A model generated the notes under the pieces. The model was not told the DNA's origin. It saw only the letters and a program-made list of their open reading frames with translations, and made no database searches. Shown here one piece after another: positions 1 to 6,322 of a stretch of 32,066 nucleotides of DNA (positions are counted from its first letter, which is position 1; each line of letters opens with the position of its first letter). The translations under genes were made by a program, and so were the position numbers. The DNA is taken from IMG/VR virus record IMGVR_UViG_3300042887_000309, positions 1-32,066 of that record; one strand, written 5' to 3'. The DNA comes from a virus.

Positions 1-96
1 ACAAAAGATACAGAACATCACAATGTAATGATACTACGTTTAGAAGCTATCTATGATATGAATATGAAAGTAATAGAACATAATAAAAACAATTAA
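1..96 (+). CDS. 3' fragment of DnaA-domain-IV-like protein (partial at window edge)
   Basis: The first codons read TKDTEHHNVMILRLEAIYD and end at TAA 94-96. They are base-for-base identical to the last 96 nt of the complete gene at 31213-31761, so this is the tail of the same gene seen again at the left end and not an independent gene. It encodes only the C-terminal helical part (last 31 residues) and carries no DNA-binding domain. The gene is cut by the window edge, not broken. The identity continues to base 105 and then stops abruptly. Confidence 0.85.
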   Translation, partial: TKDTEHHNVMILRLEAIYDMNMKVIEHNKNN

Positions 97-105
97 GATG
101 AAAAA
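1..105 (+). repeat. left copy of direct terminal repeat (identical to 31666-31770)
   Basis: Bases 1-105 match 31666-31770 exactly. The match begins inside a gene (the DnaA-domain-IV-like CDS) and ends 8 nt into the next ORF. A second, imperfect block of similarity follows (221-376 against 31911-32066). Mid-gene ends suggest an assembly overlap across the junction of a circular or circularly permuted genome, not a defined physical terminus. Confidence 0.9.
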
Positions 106-217
106 GAAAATAATAGATAAGATAAATAAAGGACAAGAAAAAGACATACCATTATACACTTGGAAAACAATACCAAATAGTTTAAAAGAGTTTTGGTCTA
201 ATCAATTAAATAAATAA
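98..217 (+). CDS. small hypothetical protein, 39 aa (variant allele of the locus at 31763)
   Basis: ATG at 98, one base after the preceding stop, TAA at 215-217. The product is lysine-rich at its start (MKKKIIDKINKGQEKDIPLY) and has a TIPNSLKEFW segment; no known domain is recognised. It occupies the same place, between the DnaA-domain-IV-like gene and the cysteine-rich MPDITMC gene, as the unrelated 48-aa ORF at 31763-31909. Only the first four codons are shared in kind (MKKK/MKKN). The tight spacing supports co-transcription with its neighbours, but so short a frame could still be non-coding. Confidence 0.5.
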   Translation: MKKKIIDKINKGQEKDIPLYTWKTIPNSLKEFWSNQLNK

Positions 218-220
218 GCT

Positions 221-385
221 ATGCCAGATATAACAATGTGTCAAGGAAACAACTGCGAACTATCTTCTATATGTTACAGGTATAAAGCAGAACCAAGTAA
301 GTTTAGACAATCTTGGTTTATGGATTTACCTAATGAAGGATTAGAATGTGAATACTTTTGGGAATATAAACCCGATGAAGAATGA
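221..385 (+). CDS. small cysteine-rich phage protein (MPDITMC family), 54 aa
   Basis: Begins MPDITMCQGNNCELSSICYR and ends in a C-E-Y-F-W segment; four cysteines lie near residues 7, 12, 18 and 46. The C-x4-C-x5-C spacing with a downstream CEYFW is a pattern I associate with short, probably metal-binding proteins common in Bacteroidota phages, of unknown function. The stop overlaps the next ATG (ATGA at 382-385), the usual coupling in this genome. A variant copy at 31911 differs by a Q-to-S change, a seven-residue block (SWFMDLP against SYFCKPP) and silent changes. Confidence 0.75.
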   Translation: MPDITMCQGNNCELSSICYRYKAEPSKFRQSWFMDLPNEGLECEYFWEYKPDEE

Positions 386-633
386 AAGATTCACTTGAAG
401 AAGCTGCTATAATAAATTACAAAAAATTATATGAAGGAGAACCACTTACACAAGATGTACCAATTGATGCTTTTAAACAAGGTGTTAAATGGCAACAAGA
501 AAGAAGTTATAGTGAGGAAGATATTAAATTAGCATTTATGGAGGGTTTTGGTATATGTAGAGAAGTTACAGATAATACGGATGAAGCTAAAGAATGTTTT
601 AATTATTGGTTTGAACAATTTAAAAAGAAATAA
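382..633 (+). CDS. conserved hypothetical phage protein, 83 aa
   Basis: The start overlaps the upstream stop (ATGA). The product has an acidic helical N-terminus (MKDSLEEAAIINY), a central KWQQERSYSEEDIKLAF segment and ends in YWFEQFKKK. Proteins with the WQ-ERSYSEE segment and an F-E-Q-F-K-K-K tail recur in flavobacterial phages without an assigned role (from memory of the family). No catalytic motif or membrane segment is visible. It lies in the run of small ORFs that leads into the terminase genes. An alternative frame beginning at 548 inside it is only the upstream extension of the next gene. Confidence 0.75.
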   Translation: MKDSLEEAAIINYKKLYEGEPLTQDVPIDAFKQGVKWQQERSYSEEDIKLAFMEGFGICREVTDNTDEAKECFNYWFEQFKKK

Positions 634-634
634 T

Positions 635-841
635 ATGAAACCAATACATAAACTAAATGGAGGAATAGGTGCTACACTATGTCGCTTGTGTAGTATAATA
701 ATAACTACTGGTGCTACTCAAGACTTGTATTGTGATAAATGTTTATCTGAAAGAATTATAACTGATTCTGAATTTAAACAGATAAAAGAAAGAGCAAATA
801 ATTTAATGAGATTGAAAAAAGGATTTAAAGATAAACAATAA
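635..841 (+). CDS. small zinc-ribbon-like protein, 68 aa
   Basis: The frame is open from 548, but the ATG at 635 sits two bases after the previous stop and gives the expected start MKPIHKLNGGIGATLC. Two C-x2-C pairs (LCRLC at residues 16-19 and YCDKC at 33-36) are separated by about 13 residues, a typical zinc-ribbon arrangement; the C-terminal half is basic and helical. No enzymatic motif is seen, so nucleic-acid or protein binding is only an inference. It is the last small ORF before the terminase genes. Confidence 0.75.
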   Translation: MKPIHKLNGGIGATLCRLCSIIITTGATQDLYCDKCLSERIITDSEFKQIKERANNLMRLKKGFKDKQ

Positions 842-885
842 ACAAAAATGTTTATTTTTAATTTGAATAAACAAATTATTTCAAG

Positions 886-1143
886 ATGGAAAATAAAAAG
901 AATTGGGGAGGTAAAAGAGAAAATGCAGGTAGAAGTACTAAAGCAGAAGAAGTAAAGTTAATAGAAAAACTTGGAGCATTAGAACCATTAGCATTTATGG
1001 CATTAGAAAAAGGATTAGAGAATGGAGACTTTAAATTTACACAATTATTCTATAACTATTATGCAGGTAAACCAAGAGAAACAAAAGACATTACAGTAAC
1101 AAATGAGCAACCTATCTTTAACATCAATTTTGATGACATTTAA
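886..1143 (+). CDS. terS: terminase small subunit
   Basis: An 85-aa product starting MENKKNWGGKRENAGRSTKA. The GGKRENAGR motif at the N-terminus followed by a helical region and GKP at residues 64-66 is typical of short small-terminase subunits of the DUF5681-like type, whose role is to recognise phage DNA and regulate the large subunit. Its position directly upstream of an unmistakable large terminase (11-nt gap) supports the call. The 44-nt gap before it holds an A/T-only inverted repeat but no clear promoter. It is shorter than many TerS proteins; the DNA-binding part may be the basic N-terminus. Confidence 0.8.
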   Translation: MENKKNWGGKRENAGRSTKAEEVKLIEKLGALEPLAFMALEKGLENGDFKFTQLFYNYYAGKPRETKDITVTNEQPIFNINFDDI

Positions 1144-1154
1144 GACACTATTAT

Positions 1155-2321
1155 ATGGAGTTTGTATTAACTACTGCAATAAAGAAGTTATCACGTTTAA
1201 AGCAACGTATTAAAGTTATTAGAGGAGGTACTTCAGCGGGTAAAACTTTTGGAATACTTCCTTTGTTAATTGATAAAGCAATAAAAGAACCAATGCTTGA
1301 AATAAGTGTTGTATCTGAATCTATACCACATTTACGTAGAGGTGCTTTAAAAGACTTCTTAAAGATTATAATGGCTTTAGGTAGGTATAATGATGAACAG
1401 TTTAATAAATCTACTTTAAAATATACATTTGCAAATGGAAGTTATATAGAATTCTTTTCTGTAGACCAACCTGATAAATTAAGAGGTGCAAGGCGTAACA
1501 TATTATACGTAAACGAATGTAACAACATAGACTTTGAAAGCTATTACCAAATGGCAATTAGAACATCTGGAGATATATGGTTAGATTATAATCCTGCTTC
1601 TGCATTTTGGGTTGATAAAGAAATACTAACACAAGATAACGTAGACTTTATTACATTAACGTATTTAGACAATGAAGCATTAAGTGATACTATAATAAAA
1701 GAAATAGAATCAGCAAAAGTAAAAGCATTAACAAGTTCTTATTGGGCTAATTGGTGGCAAGTATATGGACTTGGACAAACAGGTAGTTTAGAAGGTGTAT
1801 GTATTACAGATTGGCAAGAAATAGATTTACCAACAGAAGCAAGAATATTATGTTACGGAATGGATTTTGGTTATTCAAATGACCCAACAAGTTTAGTTGC
1901 TATGTATAAATACAATGATGCTTATATATTTGATGAGGTAATATACAAGAAAGGATTATTAAATAGTGAAATATCTAATTTATTAAAAGCAAATAGTGTT
2001 AATGATATTGTTTATGCTGATAGTGCAGAACCTAAATCAATAGCCGAGTTGAATAGTTACGGACATAATGTATTACCAGTATCAAAAGGTAAAGATAGTA
2101 TCTTATTTGGCTTGAATTTAATCAATCAAAACAAAATATACGTAACATCAAGAAGTAAGAATCTAATAAACGAATTAAGAAACTATATCTGGATGGTAGA
2201 TAAGACAGGAGTAAAAATGAATAAACCAATAGACGCTTATAATCACGCAATAGATGCTATGCGTTATGCAGCAACATCACATTTAGAGAATCCAAACAAG
2301 GGAACTTACTTTATATACTAA
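1155..2321 (+). CDS. terL: terminase large subunit (packaging ATPase/nuclease)
   Basis: A 388-aa motor protein that pumps DNA into the prohead and cuts it. The N-terminal ATPase has Walker A GGTSAGKT (residues 24-31) and a Walker B-like ILYVNE (116-121; NE where DE is common), followed by LDYNPAS. The C-terminal RNase H-fold nuclease shows all three acidic positions: D237 in MDFGYSNDPT, D289 in YADSAE and D367 in HAIDAMRY. Length is slightly short but complete. The stop overlaps the next ATG (TAATG). The sequence gives no way to tell whether packaging is by headful or from specific ends. Confidence 0.97.
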   Translation: MEFVLTTAIKKLSRLKQRIKVIRGGTSAGKTFGILPLLIDKAIKEPMLEISVVSESIPHLRRGALKDFLKIIMALGRYNDEQFNKSTLKYTFANGSYIEFFSVDQPDKLRGARRNILYVNECNNIDFESYYQMAIRTSGDIWLDYNPASAFWVDKEILTQDNVDFITLTYLDNEALSDTIIKEIESAKVKALTSSYWANWWQVYGLGQTGSLEGVCITDWQEIDLPTEARILCYGMDFGYSNDPTSLVAMYKYNDAYIFDEVIYKKGLLNSEISNLLKANSVNDIVYADSAEPKSIAELNSYGHNVLPVSKGKDSILFGLNLINQNKIYVTSRSKNLINELRNYIWMVDKTGVKMNKPIDAYNHAIDAMRYAATSHLENPNKGTYFIY

Positions 2322-2470
2322 TGAGCTACGGAGAAATAATCGCAGTTATACAATGTTACATACATCACGTTAAAGATATACAAGTGGTTATTAATTTGCC
2401 ACGTAATATAGGTGAGATTAGAAAGATGCAGGAAATGTATAAGGTTGCAAGTTCTTACCTTTTGCAGTAG
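2321..2470 (+). CDS. small hypothetical protein, 49 aa
   Basis: The ATG at 2321 shares its A with the terL stop, and the frame ends at TAG 2468-2470. Product MSYGEIIAVIQCYIHHVKDI and onward, with a hydrophobic N-terminal stretch and a helical second half. No family is recognised. The start-stop overlap with terL is the main argument that it is translated; it is the last gene before a 196-nt non-coding regulatory stretch. Confidence 0.55.
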   Translation: MSYGEIIAVIQCYIHHVKDIQVVINLPRNIGEIRKMQEMYKVASSYLLQ

Positions 2471-2512
2471 GATAACACTTAAAATTAGGGTTTATCTTTA
2501 CATCAAAGGTAA

Positions 2513-2631
2513 TGTTAAATAAAAGTTACAAAAAGCATTGTATTTGTAAAATGTATTTAATCTTATAAATGTTAAAGTTTTGTTAAAATTTATATTCATA
2601 GTTTTTAATGTTAATAACTGTTGTATATTTG
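2513..2631 (+). promoter_or_regulatory. promoter P1 with tandem TGTTAA boxes
   Basis: The 196 nt between 2470 and 2667 hold no ORF. TATATTTG at 2624-2631 fits the Bacteroidota -7 consensus TAnnTTTG; a T-rich stretch starts 23 nt upstream (2601). Upstream are TGTTAA at 2570-2575 and 2581-2586, exactly 11 bp apart, with further single copies at 2513-2518 and 2609-2614. The same tandem with the same period is found ahead of the promoters at 23797 and 29059. The leader to ATG 2667 contains ACACAAACAAG, close to the leaders at 23825 and 29080. Confidence 0.75.
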
Positions 2632-2666
2632 TACTCAGATAACAACAACATAAAAACACAAACAAG

Positions 2667-2837
2667 ATGAAAAATTTAAGAACTGCAACAGTAAACGATT
2701 TTAAAGTAGGAACTACATTAATAACTTCAGAAGGATTTGAATTTAAATTAACAAACAAATATGATGATGGAGTTTGGGAATGTAAAAAAAGAGTACATAT
2801 GGAATCAGAAGCTAAATTTTATAAAGTAGCTTTGTAA
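2667..2837 (+). CDS. small hypothetical protein, 56 aa (first gene of promoter-terminator unit)
   Basis: ATG at 2667 follows promoter P1 by 36 nt; TAA at 2835-2837 overlaps the next ATG. Product MKNLRTATVNDFKVGTTLIT and onward looks beta-rich, with an EGFEFKL strand and a VWECKKR segment, like a small barrel (SH3- or OB-like), but no family is recognised. It heads a three-gene unit (2667-3219) that ends at a strong terminator and has the same promoter type as the replication genes. Early host-takeover or counter-defence proteins often have this format; that is inference only. Confidence 0.65.
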   Translation: MKNLRTATVNDFKVGTTLITSEGFEFKLTNKYDDGVWECKKRVHMESEAKFYKVAL

Positions 2838-3058
2838 TGATTACAATAACACACACGCCACAAAATTTATCTTATAATCGCTATACAATAGAGTGTAGCG
2901 ATATAGATTTACTTATTGATGATTGCATTAAAAGAATTAGACCACAAAGTAAATTGTATTACGAAAAAGAATTAAGAATAGATTTAAAAAAAAATAAAAA
3001 TTCAATGATAGATGTTCACGCAGGAATGGGAGTGTCTTATCTTGTTAAACTTATATAA
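2837..3058 (+). CDS. hypothetical protein, 73 aa
   Basis: The start overlaps the preceding stop (TAATG). Product has SYNRYTIECSDIDLLIDDCIK at its centre-left, a basic middle (RIDLKKNKNS) and ends GVSYLVKLI. No domain or signal peptide is recognised. It is the second gene of the P1 unit; tight coupling to both neighbours argues that it is expressed. Confidence 0.6.
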   Translation: MITITHTPQNLSYNRYTIECSDIDLLIDDCIKRIRPQSKLYYEKELRIDLKKNKNSMIDVHAGMGVSYLVKLI

Positions 3059-3060
3059 TT

Positions 3061-3219
3061 ATGAAACAATACGAAGTTAAAGGATGGTACAGATATGCTG
3101 ATAATGAAAAAGATTATGAGTATGCTAAAATAATAGCAGAAAATGAACAGATGGTTATTACACTATTCAAAGATATGTATACACAAAACTTCTTTGCAAT
3201 AGATATAAAGGAAATTTAA
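3061..3219 (+). CDS. hypothetical protein, 52 aa
   Basis: ATG two bases after the previous stop; ends at TAA 3217-3219, 26 nt before the terminator stem. Product MKQYEVKGWYRYADNEKDYE continues AKIIAENEQMVITLFKDMY. The pattern of a beta strand (YEVKGWYRY), a helix containing A-ENE, then a second strand resembles small phage proteins that follow the scheme 'YEVKGWYR...AEIIAENEEEA', but no function is known to me. Third and last gene of the P1 unit. Confidence 0.65.
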   Translation: MKQYEVKGWYRYADNEKDYEYAKIIAENEQMVITLFKDMYTQNFFAIDIKEI

Positions 3220-3245
3220 GTAATATTAAATTGGTTAGGGAAATT

Positions 3246-3273
3246 AGACTTACAGAAATGTAGGTCTTTTTTT
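3246..3273 (+). terminator. intrinsic terminator T1
   Basis: Stem AGACTTACA / TGTAGGTCT (one T-G wobble) closed by a GAAA tetraloop at 3255-3258, followed by an uninterrupted run of T to 3273. It closes the small P1 unit and separates it from the tail genes. Confidence 0.9.
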
Positions 3274-3280
3274 GTTTAAT

Positions 3281-3316
3281 ACAATTATGACTTTATTTTA
3301 TTATTATAAAAAAATA
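3281..3316 (+). promoter_or_regulatory. late-type leader element (copy 1; matches 13803-13838)
   Basis: Directly after T1 and before ATG 3322. TATTATTATAAAAAAATA at 3299-3316 is identical to 13821-13838, and an ACAATT lies exactly 18 nt before it in both places; about 30 of 36 bases agree. It contains no TAnnTTTG. Since transcription should have stopped at T1, a promoter for the tail genes is expected here. It may be a late promoter, or the A-rich part may act as a translation enhancer. Confidence 0.5.
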
Positions 3317-3321
3317 AACAA

Positions 3322-4002
3322 ATGAAGTTAGAGATTACAATACCAACAAAATTAAGTGAAATAAAACTTTCACAATATCAGGCTTTTTTAAAGATAGCTA
3401 AAGACAATGAAGATACAGAGTTTTTGCATCAGAAGATGGTTCAAGTATTTTGTGGAATAGATTTAAAAGAAGTTGCTGCAATTAAATATAAAGATGTAAA
3501 TGATATAACTACATCTATTGGAAATATGTTTAACCAGAATCATTCTTTTATACCTACGTTTAAAATGGGTGGAACTGAATTTGGTTTCATTCCTAATTTA
3601 GACGAAATGACATTTGGAGAATATACTGATTTAGATACTTATATTACTGATTGGGATGAGATACATAAAGCAATGGCAGTATTGTATAGACCAATTAAAA
3701 AGAAAGGCTTAAATGGCACGTATGAGATTGAAGATTACAATGGTTCAATAACATATGCAGAAGTTATGAAGTTTGCTCCATTGGATGTTTGTTTAGGTGC
3801 TACTGTTTTTTTTTACAGTTTAGGCAACGAATTATTGAAAGCTACGATAGCTTATTTGGAGAAGGACACGGAGGTACAGAATATTCTGCAACAGCAAACT
3901 TCGGACAAAAATGGGGATGGTATAGTTCAATCTATGCTATTGCTCAAGGAGACCTTAACAGATTTGACAAAGTTACAAGATTACCAATTAACCAATGTTT
4001 AA
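3322..4002 (+). CDS. putative tail assembly chaperone, short (zero-frame) form, 226 aa
   Basis: First late gene after T1. The N-terminus (MKLEITIPTKLSEIKLSQYQ) and acidic middle (IPNLDEMTFGEYTDLDTYI) are of a type found in flavobacterial siphophages in front of tail-completion genes. At codons 162-164 the frame runs GTT TTT TTT TAC (nine T, 3806-3814). The zero frame continues 62 codons to TAA 4000-4002, but a -1 slip opens a frame to 4070 (separate entry). After the T-run the zero frame has many G- or C-ending codons (GAG, CTG, TCG, CTC) unlike its neighbours, as expected if the -1 frame is the better-constrained one. The chaperone role is inferred from the gpG/gpGT-like arrangement and position. 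Confidence 0.7.
   Translation: MKLEITIPTKLSEIKLSQYQAFLKIAKDNEDTEFLHQKMVQVFCGIDLKEVAAIKYKDVNDITTSIGNMFNQNHSFIPTFKMGGTEFGFIPNLDEMTFGEYTDLDTYITDWDEIHKAMAVLYRPIKKKGLNGTYEIEDYNGSITYAEVMKFAPLDVCLGATVFFYSLGNELLKATIAYLEKDTEVQNILQQQTSDKNGDGIVQSMLLLKETLTDLTKLQDYQLTNV
3805..3814 (+). other. candidate -1 ribosomal frameshift site (G followed by T9)
   Basis: Zero-frame codons are GTT TTT TTT TAC. Tandem slippage of both tRNAs by one base on TTT TTT keeps full pairing, and the next codon becomes TTA at 3813. The product would be 164 zero-frame residues plus 85 from the -1 frame. The run is also a place where an assembly could gain or lose a T, so the alternative is a single fused ORF with a miscalled homopolymer. 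Confidence 0.6.
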
Positions 4003-4070
4003 CATATCTAACATTTGAAAAAGAAAAGAATAAAATAGAAGCTGATTTAATTAAAAGACAGAATAGATGA
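3813..4070 (+). CDS. -1 frame extension of the putative tail assembly chaperone (85 codons)
   Basis: Read from TTA 3813 after slippage at the T9 run; the frame is open to TGA 4068-4070. The product includes QKWGWYSSIYAIAQGD, a VTRLP segment and CLTYLTFEKEKNKIEADLI, which looks like a genuine conserved protein. Codons are typical of this genome (GGA, GAA, ACA, TTA). Its stop overlaps the next ATG by four bases (ATGA 4067-4070), so it, and not the zero-frame stop at 4002, sets the spacing to the next gene. An ATG at 3789 exists in this frame, but initiation there would give only a fragment; fusion by frameshift is more likely. Confidence 0.65.
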   Translation, partial: LQFRQRIIESYDSLFGEGHGGTEYSATANFGQKWGWYSSIYAIAQGDLNRFDKVTRLPINQCLTYLTFEKEKNKIEADLIKRQNR

Positions 4071-4543
4071 CATCACATTATTACGAAATAACACAAGCAA
4101 TTAAGAACCAATTAAAGGAAGATTTATTTGTAAATACAGTTACTATAGGAGATATATTTAAAGTTGATTTAAACAAGCTTACAATCTTTCCTTTGAGTCA
4201 TATTATAATTAATTCAGCAACTTATTTAGGTTCAACTTGGAGTTACAATATATCTATATTATGTATGGATATTGTAGATGAAAGTAAATCATTAACAACT
4301 GATATATTTTTAGGTAATGACAATGAGCAAGATGTTTTAAATACGCAGCTAATGGTAGTTAATAGATTCTTGGAAGTATTAAGAATGGGTAAATTTGGAG
4401 ATGATTATGAATTAGCAGGTACACCATCTTGTGAATTTTTTACAGAAAGATTTGAAAATAAAATGGCAGGAGTTACAGTTACTTTTGATATGATAATTCA
4501 AAATCAAATGAGCAAATGTCAAAATCAAACGACAAAATGTTAG
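4067..4543 (+). CDS. putative tail terminator/tail-completion protein, 158 aa
   Basis: ATG at 4067 overlaps the end of the frameshifted frame. Features include TIGDIFKVDLNKLTIFPLSH near the N-terminus, then ILCMDIVDES, GNDNEQDVLNTQLMVVNRF and PSCEFFTERFENKMAG. The N-D-N-E-Q-D-V-L-N-T-Q segment is a hallmark I recall from flavobacterial phages, next to an HK97 gp10-like gene; the size and order fit the ring protein that ends the tail tube or joins it to the head. The assignment is from context. The last 14 residues consist of two near-identical heptads (QNQMSKC, QNQTTKC) created by a 21-bp tandem duplication in the DNA. Confidence 0.65.
   Translation: MTSHYYEITQAIKNQLKEDLFVNTVTIGDIFKVDLNKLTIFPLSHIIINSATYLGSTWSYNISILCMDIVDESKSLTTDIFLGNDNEQDVLNTQLMVVNRFLEVLRMGKFGDDYELAGTPSCEFFTERFENKMAGVTVTFDMIIQNQMSKCQNQTTKC
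4498..4539 (+). repeat. 21-bp tandem duplication spanning a gene junction
   Basis: 4498-4518 and 4519-4539 match at 18 of 21 positions and each ends in an ATG (4516, 4537). It is in frame with the end of the 4067 gene, where it produces two seven-residue repeats, and it duplicates the A-rich start region of the next gene, giving that gene two possible initiation codons. Confidence 0.85.
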
Positions 4544-5043
4544 AAGTTGAAAAGACTTTAAAGAAATTTAGGGATTATGTTATCCAACAATCCAGAAGTA
4601 ATCTAACCAAAAGTGGAAAGAATAGTTCTAAAGAATTATATAATTCAATCGATGGGGAAGTAGTTACTGAAAATGGATTTAGTATAATTGGTTTTACAAT
4701 GGCAGAATATGGTGCTTACCAAGATAAAGGAGTTTCTGGTAAGATTAAAAAATACAATACACCATATAGTTATAAAAATAAAATGCCTCCTGTTAAAGCA
4801 TTTGACAAATGGATGGTAAGAAAAGGAATCGCACCAAGAAATGCTAAAGGAGAATTTCAATCAAGAAAAGGTTTACAATATGCAATAGCAAGAAGTATCT
4901 TTTTAAATGGAATTAAACCAAGTTTATTTTTCACTAAACCATTTGAAGCAGGATATAAAAAATACATAGATGTAGATTTAATAAAAGCATTTGGTCAAGA
5001 TGTTGAAACAATGGTAGATTATAATTTAAAAGATATAAAATGA
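4537..5043 (+). CDS. HK97 gp10-like neck/tail-completion protein, 168 aa
   Basis: A connector protein expected at the head-tail interface. The product has RSNLTKSGKNSSKELYNSI near the N-terminus, EYGAYQDKGVSGK, a central PPVKAFDKWMVRKGIAPR and RSIFLNGIKPSLFFTKPFE. The mixed pattern (Y-G-x-Y-x-D-x-G-V-S-G, then W-x-x-R/K-K-G-I, then R-S-I-x-x-x-G-I) fits gp10-type proteins of flavobacterial phages. I chose ATG 4537 (MLEVEKTLKKF), which overlaps the upstream stop by seven bases; ATG 4516, seven codons upstream, is in frame and arose in the tandem duplication. The stop overlaps the next ATG. Confidence 0.75.
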   Translation: MLEVEKTLKKFRDYVIQQSRSNLTKSGKNSSKELYNSIDGEVVTENGFSIIGFTMAEYGAYQDKGVSGKIKKYNTPYSYKNKMPPVKAFDKWMVRKGIAPRNAKGEFQSRKGLQYAIARSIFLNGIKPSLFFTKPFEAGYKKYIDVDLIKAFGQDVETMVDYNLKDIK

Positions 5044-5201
5044 ACATAGTAAAAATTTATAAAGGAGAAGATACAATTCCAACATTTATAATAGAGTCAC
5101 AAAATATAATTGATTCATCTGCATCTACTAATTTATGGGATTGCAAAGAAGAAATTTATATAAATGAAGATTTGATTGACACAATATATCACATAATATG
5201 A
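5040..5201 (+). CDS. small hypothetical tail-region protein, 53 aa
   Basis: ATG 5040 overlaps the previous stop (ATGA) and its own TGA (5199-5201) overlaps the next ATG at 5198. Product MNIVKIYKGEDTIPTFIIES and onward has a predicted two-strand start, then DSSASTNLWDCKEEIYINED. Double four-base overlaps on both sides strongly suggest real translation. No family is recognised; the location between neck and baseplate genes suggests a minor tail component or assembly factor. Confidence 0.65.
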   Translation: MNIVKIYKGEDTIPTFIIESQNIIDSSASTNLWDCKEEIYINEDLIDTIYHII

Positions 5202-6322
5202 AAGTAGTAAAAGTAAGAAGTCCATTTATAATTGAAGTAAATGAAACTGGACAAATAGGTAGCAAGATAGAATTATCAATATGGAATGGAACATCATACC
5301 CTACTTCTGGAGTTGGATTCTATTCTTTATCAAAATCAATTCCAAGTCCATCGCAAATAAATACATCTTATAATGTTTCAAATTATGTAAAAGAATTTAT
5401 AAACAATATAAAAGCTACTTATGTATGGTCTTATACAGACCCAGAACAAAACAATGAGTGGACAAGATTTCAAGTTAAAAGATATAAATTAGTTGGAAGT
5501 ACTTATACGCAAGTTGGCACTACAGATGAATATATAGGTGTAAATGGATTTAGTAATTATTCAGATGGTTATCAAAATCCAACTGACACAAAGATTTTAG
5601 TTTTATCAAATACAAATATTAATAATTATTATTATTCCCAAACTACATATCCAAATATTTATACTCAATATTTTAATTTATTAATTGATAAACCAACTAC
5701 TACTACAACTATTATTACTGTAAAATATGAGCGAATAGATGGTATTATTTTTTCATATACTAATAGTATTGCTGTTGGATTATTTGGCTTATTTAATATT
5801 GCAAATCCAATAACATTAGCAAAACAATTTAATGAATTTATAAATGGTTGTAAAATTACAATAACATATACTCCAGCAAGTGGAAGCCCTACTATACTTC
5901 CTTCATTTTATACCTATCCAATAGAAGAATGTAAATATACACCTGTACTTTGTGATTTTATAAATAGATATGGAGGTTGGCAAACTATTACATTCTTTAA
6001 GCAACAAACCAATACTATTTCAGTAAAAGGAACAGATTATAAATTAACTCAAAGTGCTATAAATTATAATACTGCTATAGGTCAATTCAAAACATTTAAT
6101 CTAAATGGTAAACAAACTATAAAATTAAATACAGGATTTGTAGATGAGAATTATTCAGAATTAATAACTGATTTATTATTATCTGAAACAGTTTTATTAG
6201 ATGGTAAACCTGTAACTGTTAAGACACAAGGAAGCGATTTAAAGACAAGTTTAAAAGACAAACTAATAAACTACGAAATAGAATTTGAATACGCTTATAA
6301 CCTTATAAATGATGTTGTATGA
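5198..6322 (+). CDS. putative minor tail/baseplate protein, 374 aa
   Basis: Starts MKVVKVRSPFIIEVNETGQ and then IGSKIELSIWNG, a beta-rich opening that I associate with a conserved flavobacterial phage tail protein. Further segments are YNVSNYVKEFINNI (residues about 59-72), RFQVKRYKL and a VNGFSNYSDGYQ motif; the C-terminal third (TDLLLSETVLLDGKPVTVKT) looks like a beta-sandwich. Many Asn, Thr, Ser and Tyr and few charges fit a structural protein. It overlaps the following gene by four bases. A distal tail or baseplate role is inferred from position ahead of the hub-like protein. Confidence 0.65.
   Translation: MKVVKVRSPFIIEVNETGQIGSKIELSIWNGTSYPTSGVGFYSLSKSIPSPSQINTSYNVSNYVKEFINNIKATYVWSYTDPEQNNEWTRFQVKRYKLVGSTYTQVGTTDEYIGVNGFSNYSDGYQNPTDTKILVLSNTNINNYYYSQTTYPNIYTQYFNLLIDKPTTTTTIITVKYERIDGIIFSYTNSIAVGLFGLFNIANPITLAKQFNEFINGCKITITYTPASGSPTILPSFYTYPIEECKYTPVLCDFINRYGGWQTITFFKQQTNTISVKGTDYKLTQSAINYNTAIGQFKTFNLNGKQTIKLNTGFVDENYSELITDLLLSETVLLDGKPVTVKTQGSDLKTSLKDKLINYEIEFEYAYNLINDVV

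Noticed and set aside
548-634. Upstream start for the zinc-ribbon-like gene at 548
   Set aside because: It would overlap the preceding gene by 86 nt; the ATG at 635, just after that gene's stop, fits the genome's packing and gives the expected N-terminus.
849-873. Hairpin TGTTTATT/AATAAACA ahead of terS as a terminator or operator
   Set aside because: The stem is almost only A-T pairs with no T-run after it and no recurrence elsewhere, so it is not distinguishable from chance in this A/T-rich gap.
2471-2520. Possible terminator after the terL operon (GATAA ... TTATC with T's following)
   Set aside because: Only about five A/T-rich pairs and a long loop; too weak to call a terminator.
3789-4070. 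Separate gene starting at ATG 3789
   Set aside because: The ATG lies upstream of the T9 run inside a conserved part of the zero frame; a fusion by -1 slippage explains the frame better than independent initiation.
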